Source of the DNA: Tamarix chinensis | Taxonomy: Eukaryota > Streptophyta > Magnoliopsida > Caryophyllales > Tamaricaceae | Assembly (NCBI GenBank): GCA_030549775.1 | Contig: CM060174.1 | Span: forward strand, 53,012,707-53,076,706 | DNA: 64,000 bases | Direction of reading: 5' to 3' | Part shown: piece after piece, positions 57,501-64,000 of the stretch | Position numbering within the stretch: the stretch's first letter is position 1 | How the letters are laid out: each line of letters begins with the position of its first letter | Notes under the pieces: model-generated | Told to the model about the DNA's origin: nothing | What the model saw: only the letters and a program-made list of their open reading frames with translations | Database searches by the model: none | Position numbers and translations under genes: made by a program

Positions 57501-58520
57501 GCACACTCTGAAATACAAATTTGTGGAGCAGAAACAAAATTTCACCAGAACCAAATTCAAACAAAAAATTGAGCTAAAAGTGTTCATCTATTATCAGCTA
57601 AGCATCTCAGTATGACTAGATTCTTAAAACACCAATATATATATATGTACATATATTTGTATTTATTGAATGTGTGTGTATGTGTGTATTATATTTATTT
57701 AGAAGATTAATTTTCATGAAATGAAGAAAAAAAAAAGACTAAAGTGAGGCACCCTTTGGAAACCCATAAAAAGGAAGGTGGGGGGGGATAATTTGGGCTG
57801 CTTTTATTCGGATGGTTTCAGTTTAGGTTAAAATTGGATTTATTATACAACTGATTAGGATTTTAGTTGAAAAAGGTTTTTTTTCTAGATCTATTTAATT
57901 CTTTACTAATTTTATTGGTTTCCATTATAGTTTTGATCAAATGTGATCTTGGACTATTATCTAAACAAATAAATATGTGACCCTTTTTTTTCCCATCGTA
58001 TTGAGTTAAAGTTGAGGGCATAGATTTTGGGATAGATTGGGTACGGGTTGGGTTAAATTGGTTTAATATATGAGTGGTATTAGTTAAGAATTTATTATAA
58101 CAAATAAGTTATGTTTTACGATTTACTATCTCTTTTTGACATTATTTTTTATTTAAATAAAGCTAAATTTGAGTAAATTATTTATAACCAGAGATACACT
58201 TATCTCTTAATTTTTAAAGGATAGAGAATTAATATGGAGTAAATTAAGGTGTTGTCATGGATTTTTTTAAAACATTAGATGCTATTATGTTCATACAATT
58301 TTATGGTAAAATATAATATAGATAGATATATTATTATCAAAATAAAATGTTGGAATCTTTTTTTTCCTTGTGGAATATATTGTTATTTGATAGAAGTTGT
58401 TTATCGGTCCAATCATTAAAAAAAATATAATTATATGATTGGTAACACAACTGATTTTTCTTTTATTTTATTTGATAATTTTTTTAATTCTTATATTTTG
58501 ACGATCACACCATAGGAAAA
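54501..58520. other. Downstream intergenic sequence
   Basis: AT-rich with poly-A/T runs. No gene, tRNA or element with clear edges. A short GC-balanced patch at 56690-56830 has no recognisable coding content. Confidence 0.45.
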
Positions 58521-58662
58521 TTAAAATATTGTTTAAAAACTCAATTACAACACTCTTATTATTTTTATTTTCATTTTTTATTGTTTTTGTTTTTGCACAA
58601 AATTAGTTAATAAAAATAACCCATTGATTATAGGTAGAAACCTGTTTCGAAGTTAGTTGTTA
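58521..58662. repeat. 140-bp direct repeat, copy 1
   Basis: TTAAAATATTGTTTAAAAAC … AGTTAGTTGTTA recurs at 60988-61141 with few changes and one short insertion. Confidence 0.88.
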
Positions 58663-58974
58663 TTTTTGTAGATTATTGGTCGTACTAGCTTAAGTTTGAA
58701 TAAACTCTACTTTAAATTGATGTTAATGTTCAAGAATTCCTTTAGCTTTTGGTCTAAGTCAGTTAACAATAATGTAGGTTGGGTTTGCGTTGTTCATTTC
58801 GAATCAAGAGAATATTAGGCCAGCTTTCAGCTTGACTCATCGAGCTTGGATTTGGTTGGGTCTATTGACTTTGGGTCAGATTGAGTTTTGGTTAGCTTGT
58901 TTTAGGTCTACGGACTCTAGATTATATTAGTTTAGAATTTATACTGACATTAATTATTATTAATTTAATATAAT

Positions 58975-59480
58975 GATTAATTAAATTTTGTGATTTATGA
59001 TTATAGTTATGTTTATTATAATAATTATAATCATAATATATGTAATGACATAAAAATTGTGATCATAAAATATGTAATAGTAATTATAGATTATTATTAT
59101 TATTATTATTGTTAATATTATTATTATTATTATTATAGTTATTGTTATAAATAAAAATGTAAATAAAATATTAAATATTATTAAATATATAATTATCATT
59201 ATTGTTATGATAGTTACAGTGAATATAATTATCATATTCATTATAATCATAATAATTATTATTTTGATATTTAATCATAATTATTATTATTGTTATTGTT
59301 ATCATCTTTAGAAATATAATAATAATAATCATTATTATTATTATTATAAATACAGATAAATTTTTTATTATAGTCATTATAATAATATATACTATCATAA
59401 TATTTATATTTACAATTATAATTACAATGTTTATAATAATAGTAATAATAATATAAATTTCTCTCATTTGATCTAATCAA
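58975..59480. repeat. AT/ATT simple-sequence tract
   Basis: Irregular ATT, AAT and ATAATTAT runs. The Ile/Asn/Tyr-only reverse frames here are composition artefacts. Confidence 0.92.
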
Positions 59481-59596
59481 TGCTAATTTGATATTATAAT
59501 AAAGTGAGAAGAATATAGTTTTACTAATTTTATTTTATTTTTTATTACATGGGTTGCATATATTTTTTTTACATAAAAATTTATCAGTAAAATGTG

Positions 59597-60987
59597 TAAT
59601 ACCCCATCCTCAAATCCTTTAAATTGTATTTAAAGTTATACGGATATAAAATAAATTATTTTATTGTTTCAAAAAGGGCTTAAAATATGAATTTTAGACT
59701 CACTGATCATTTAGTTTCCCTAACTCATCAATCGGTACGCTTAGGAATTATTAATTTTATATCCTGGTGGACCAGCCGATTAGTTTGCCTAAATCAATTG
59801 GTTGGTTATCTTGTGATTTCGTACCGTTTTCTGGTTTTGATTTGAATCTCTTTTCAATATTGATAAAAACTTTTAATTAGTATATATTTATATTAATAAG
59901 CATATATTGATACTTTGAGACTAGTTTTATATTATTTAAATCCTTCTATACTTTTATTTAGCTAAAAAATGTTTGAAAGTACTTTTTGAGGCATTTCTAA
60001 CATCTCTCTTTTTCTTCACTTTTCTCTCTCTTCTAGCTGATATGGCTATGTGTTTGAATTTTTACACCTCTTTCTAGACTTATCTACCCTCTCCCATACC
60101 TCTCTGTAGTTACACTCTACCTCTTTTACTCTATGACGAATTTCTCTTACACCTTAGTTGCTCACACTCAACCCAAATCAGCCTTCTCACTCTCCCACTT
60201 GTGAATGTCAACCAATATCCTCTAACATCACATTCTTCATTTATTCTCACCCTCTACAATCTACACTTACTTGTTCTCTCCCTTCTTTTATAAAAAAAAA
60301 ATCCTAATTAGTAAGAATTTCTCCATTTTTCACCCTTTTCTTTTCTACCAGAAAATAGAGGCTTACCTCTTGCCCTCTTCTCTTCTTGATTGATTATTAT
60401 GTCTTCTCTATTCTCCTAATATTATCTTTAACTATCCCTTTTTTCCCTTAAGAAATGAATGATTAAGGTTTTGAGAAAGGTTGAATATCTTAGCTTCATC
60501 CTTCTTGAAGTTATGTTTTGAGAGAAAAGTTGGGTTATGGCACTCTTCATCTTATTCTTCTTCCAATTTCATTTTATTAAGTTTTGGGAAAAGAGTTATA
60601 ATTTTCTTTATTCTTTATTCTCTTAGGAATTGAGGTCTTAATAGAAATCCATTAAAGTTAGGAGTATTTTTGTGTTAGAAGAATTACTTAGAGGCAAGAC
60701 ATTCTTATCTCTAATATGAATAAGGTATTTTATTGTTGTTGTGGTTTCATGTTCTTGGTATATTTTCATGTTGTGTACGATTTAATTGAGTTCTTGGATT
60801 TGAGAATCTAGTAAAGTTTTCATCTTTGAAGTTTTAAGTATATGTTGAGTTCTTTGATATTATGTATGATTAGGCTAGATTTGAGCATGATTTTATTAAG
60901 TATCAGTTATATCATGTACCCATATGATTCTATGTGTGTAGTATGTCTTTTTATGTGATTTATGATATAGAAGTATGCTAGGATTAA
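59597..60987 (+). mobile_element. Truncated long LTR ('H')
   Basis: Starts TGTAATACCCCATCC, like LTR E. Has text shared in style with E (CCGATTAGTTTGCCTAAATC compared with 15530-15650) and a CT-rich stretch at 60000-60300. No matching 3' end before the direct repeat begins at 60988, so it is truncated or rearranged. Confidence 0.5.
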
Positions 60988-61141
60988 TTTAAAATATTAT
61001 TTAAAAACTCAATTACAACACTTATTATTTTTATTTTCATTTTTTATTGTGTGGCTAAAATATTATATTTTTTGCACAAAATTAGTTAATAAAAGTAGCC
61101 CATTGATTCTAGGTAGAAACTTGTTTCGAAGTAAGTTGTTA
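60988..61141. repeat. 140-bp direct repeat, copy 2
   Basis: Second copy of 58521-58662, with an extra GTGGCTAAAATATTATATT. It is broken at its right end by the gypsy LTR that begins near 61137. Confidence 0.88.
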
Positions 61142-62014
61142 ATGAAACCTAGATAGGTTTCACAAGTTTTTGCCGGATCGAAAAATCGAGCGCGGGGTTT
61201 GATTCACCAAGATAATCAGCCTAAGGGTTTTAATCCAAAGGAAGATTAGAAAAACTCATAACATGGTTGAATTAACGGCTGCTAAAGTTGTAGAACAGAA
61301 AAGATCAAGAAGCAGATCAAGGAAGAAGATTGAGGAAGAAGAAGAAGATGCAAACGAGAAGGTCGCGCGCGAGAGAGAGAAGTCGAGAGAGAATTCCAGA
61401 AATTCAATCAGAAATTTATTTTGACAAAAAGTAAGTGTTTCGTACAAACGTGCATACGCGTTTTATATGGCGTATATAATACCAATGATACAACCATATA
61501 CAGACGATGGGATCACGCTTAATTTACAACAGATCAACCCAAACACAGCCCAAAAATCAGCCGAAACAAATACACATCAGGGATCGAAGCGTTGGGGCAA
61601 AGAAACAATCCAACTCCAACAAAATAACTACAATGTACAATAATCCCAATTAATAGATTTACAATTAATTCCCATCAGCTAAAATCTGCTAGCTAATCAT
61701 GGTTACCAAGGGTTGGGTAATCCACATTCCACCTAACCCAATAAATATGGGTCGAGTGGTAGATTAAACAGCCGACTTAATTCCCATTAGCTAAGTTTGC
61801 CGGCAAATGCATCACATGGGATAATCACAAATTAATACAACACATTTTCTGTAACAACACCCAGTAGTAGCTACACAACAATCATCTTGATCCACTCCCA
61901 TGTTCTGAGTTAATTTCCTAAGTAATCACACAATAAGAAAAGTAATTATATGTGCAACATAATTTATAACAATTAATAGAATTATTTAAGTACAAATTTT
62001 GGAGATATATATCA
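61137..62014 (-). mobile_element. 3' LTR of a minus-strand Ty3/gypsy element
   Basis: In element direction it begins TGATATATATCTCC right after a purine tract AAGAAGAGGGGAA (62015-62027) and ends near GGTTTCATTAACA (61137), about 878 bp. The 5' LTR lies beyond the window, so the ends cannot be confirmed by comparison. The 63-residue serine-rich reverse frame inside it is not a gene. Confidence 0.6.
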
Positions 62015-64000
62015 TTCCCCTCTTCTTGGTGAGGTTTCGTCTCTGAAACCTGATTAATACCCACAAAAGGACTGAGATCAGAAACATTAAAATAATCACT
62101 AAAATTACCAAATTTAGCAGGTAAATCAATTTTATAAGCATTATCATTAATTCTTTCTAATACAGTAAAAGGTCCATCTCCCCTAGGATCCAATTTTGAT
62201 TTTCTAAGATTTGAAAAACGTTCTTTCCTAAGATATACCCAAACTAAATCTCCTGGTTGAAAAACCATTTTCTTTCTCTTTTTATTAGCACTTTCAGCCA
62301 TTTGTTGAACCCTTTTAGAAATTTTTTGACTCATAGATTCATGTAATTTCTTCATGTTTACAGCTTGAAATTCAGCATCAAAATTATGTAACTCAGAATT
62401 AGGTAAAGGGATCAAATCAAGGGGAGTCAAAGGATTAAAGCCATACACAATCTCAAATGGGGTCTTTTTAGTTGTAGAGTGTAATGTTCTATTATAAGCA
62501 AATTCTACCTGAGATAATACAGTTTCCCATTGTTTAAGATTTTTTCCAAGGACAACTCTCAACATATTACCTAATGTTCTATTTACTACCTCTGTTTGTC
62601 CATCTGTTTGAGGGTGACATGTGGTTGAAAATAACAGTTTAGTTCCCAATTTACTCCACAAAGCCTTCCAAAAATGACTCAGAAATTTAACATCCCTATC
62701 TGACACTATTGTTTTAGGTATTCCATGCAATTTAACTATATAGAAAAGAATAATTCATCTACAGTCACAACATCATTAGTTTTATTGCAAGGTACAAAAT
62801 GGGCCATCTTACTAAACCTATCTACTACAACATTATCGAATCTTTGGCTCTAGTAGTCCTAGGCAATCCTAAAATGAAATCTAAGGAAACATTAGTCCAA
62901 GGCTGATTAGGAACAGGTAATGGAGTATACAACCCAAAAGGTTTTGATGTGGACTTAGCCTGTCTACAAACTATACAATTAATACATCTTTTTTCATATG
63001 AGGCCAATAAAAATGATCAAATTAGTGTGTCTAAAGTCTTTTGAAATCATAAATGTACCATTAGTCCACCATTATGGGCTTCTTGAATTAATAATCCTCT
63101 ATATGAGCAATCAGGAATACAAAGTCTATTTTCTCTAAATAAGTAACCCTCAGAGATATAATATTTCCCTTGTGTAGCATTTTCACAATTTTTATTTATT
63201 TCATTAAAATCATGATCCCCTAAATATAAAAGTTTGATACAAGAAAATCCCAACAAAGTAGTATCTATAGTATTCAACAAGACATGCCTCCTAGATAAAG
63301 CATCTGCCACTAAATTATCACCTCCTTTTTTATACTTAATTATATAAGGAAAATTTTCAATAAATTCAATCCACCTACCCTGTCTTCTATTTAATTTTGA
63401 TAGACTTTTTAAATATTTGATAACTTCTTAATCAGTGTTTATAACAAACTCTTTAGGCCATAAATAATGTTGCCAAACTTCTAATGCTCTTACCAATGCA
63501 AATAATTCTTTTTCATAAGTAGAGTAATTTAAAGTACTACCATTTAGTTTTTCACTGAAATAAGCTATAGGTCTACCTTCTTGAGAAAGTACAGCTCCTA
63601 TGCCCAACCCTGAAGCATCACAGTCTAATTCAAACATCTTTTCAAAGTTAGGAAGAGTTAATACAGGTGCTTGGGTTAGCTTAGTTTTAAGAGTTTCAAA
63701 AGATTTTTGTTGTTCTAAGCCCCATTTAAAACCATTTCCCTTTTTTATTATTGCTATTAAGGGAGCAACTATAGTAATAAAATTCCTAACAAATCTACGA
63801 TAAAAAGAACACAAACCATGAAAACTTCTAACTTTAGTCACAGTTTTTGGTACAAGCCACTCTTGAATAGCTTTAATCTTTTCTTTATCAACATATATGC
63901 CATCCTTGTCCACAACAAATCCTAGGAATACTACACTTTCTAAACAAAACCTAGACTTAGCTAAATTAGCATACAACTGTTCTATTTTAAACACATCCAG
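62015..64000 (-). pseudogene. Ty3/gypsy pol (RNase H and integrase), 5' part outside window
   Basis: Minus strand, in order: end of reverse transcriptase and RNase H (63994-63428: [60 protein letters not shown]); linker ADALSRRH; integrase zinc finger (HNGGLMVH … CINCIVCRQAKS); core ([58 protein letters not shown]); C-terminal domain (GDLVWVYLRKERF, RGDGPFTVLERINDNAYKID, ending in KPHQEEGND). The end of Pol overlaps the purine tract of the 3' LTR. A stop after INTD (about 63428) and frameshifts near 62740, 62830 and 63040 break it, but long parts remain open, so it is younger than the 31258-36645 copy. Confidence 0.92.

Noticed and set aside
58981..59480. Ile/Asn/Tyr-rich reverse frames as proteins
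   Set aside because: Direct translations of ATT/AAT simple repeats.
61256..61447. Serine-rich reverse frame as a gene
   Set aside because: Lies inside the gypsy LTR and comes from a GAAGAAGA-rich stretch.

Overview
The window is nuclear DNA from a flowering plant. It has spliced genes with GT-AG introns, Ty3/gypsy, LINE, Cassandra, hAT- and Harbinger-type elements, and AT-rich intergenic sequence with CT- and AAT-rich simple repeats. The species cannot be named from the sequence; codon use and AT content do not look like a grass. By eye, well over half of the 64 kb is transposable-element DNA.

The only convincing host gene is a WAT1-related (nodulin MtN21/UMAMIT, EamA-type) membrane transporter on the + strand, 29610-53999. 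Its seven exons join in one open frame of 353 codons plus stop. Introns 1 and 2 are 82 and 91 bp, but intron 3 is 22,721 bp (30148-52868) and filled with nested mobile elements, so exons 1-3 and 4-7 look like two unrelated loci unless the splice phases are followed.

Layout. 1-1070: minus-strand gypsy gag remnant. 3420-10022: the 3' part of a long LTR, split by a LINE (3798-9777, minus, 11-bp target duplication), which is itself split by a tandem Cassandra TRIM (7435-8636; three LTRs with 5S-rRNA-derived sequence, target duplication GGTAA). 10023-10590 and beyond: gypsy gag, primer-binding site and LTR, the LTR carrying an 8-bp-TSD hAT-type MITE (11164-11806). 12100-13060: two further LTR ends. 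13943-28066: a three-level nest of long non-coding LTR-like units, E containing A (17098-27788, TSD TTATC) containing B (22931-27348, TSD GCTCA). 28067-29609: gene upstream region. Intron 3: LINE fragment; full-length but dead Ty3/gypsy element (31258-36645, TSD GATTG); young TRIM (37939-38934); gypsy gag/protease fragment; related long LTR D (39182-47047) split by C (41314-46064, TSD TGTAT); another gag/protease fragment split by a Harbinger-like element (47921-49266, TSD TAA). 54000-61136: downstream sequence, AT repeats and a broken LTR bounded by a 140-bp direct repeat. 61137-64000: minus-strand Ty3/gypsy LTR and pol, running off the window.

The most notable system is the family of 4-6 kb, apparently non-coding units A-E. 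Their TG/CA-type ends resemble TGTAAYACCCCC...GGGGGTGTTACA, and A, B and C have perfect 5-bp target duplications. They share a purine/pyrimidine-skewed block, a fast-changing minisatellite, a palindromic CCGGTCCACCGG array and a conserved CAGTAC...GTACTG module. The best reading is solo LTRs of a very-long-LTR Ty3/gypsy (Tekay/Del-like) lineage. No primer-binding site or coding region was found inside them, so an unusual non-autonomous element remains possible. Strands given for these units are a convention only: '+' means the pyrimidine-rich block comes first.
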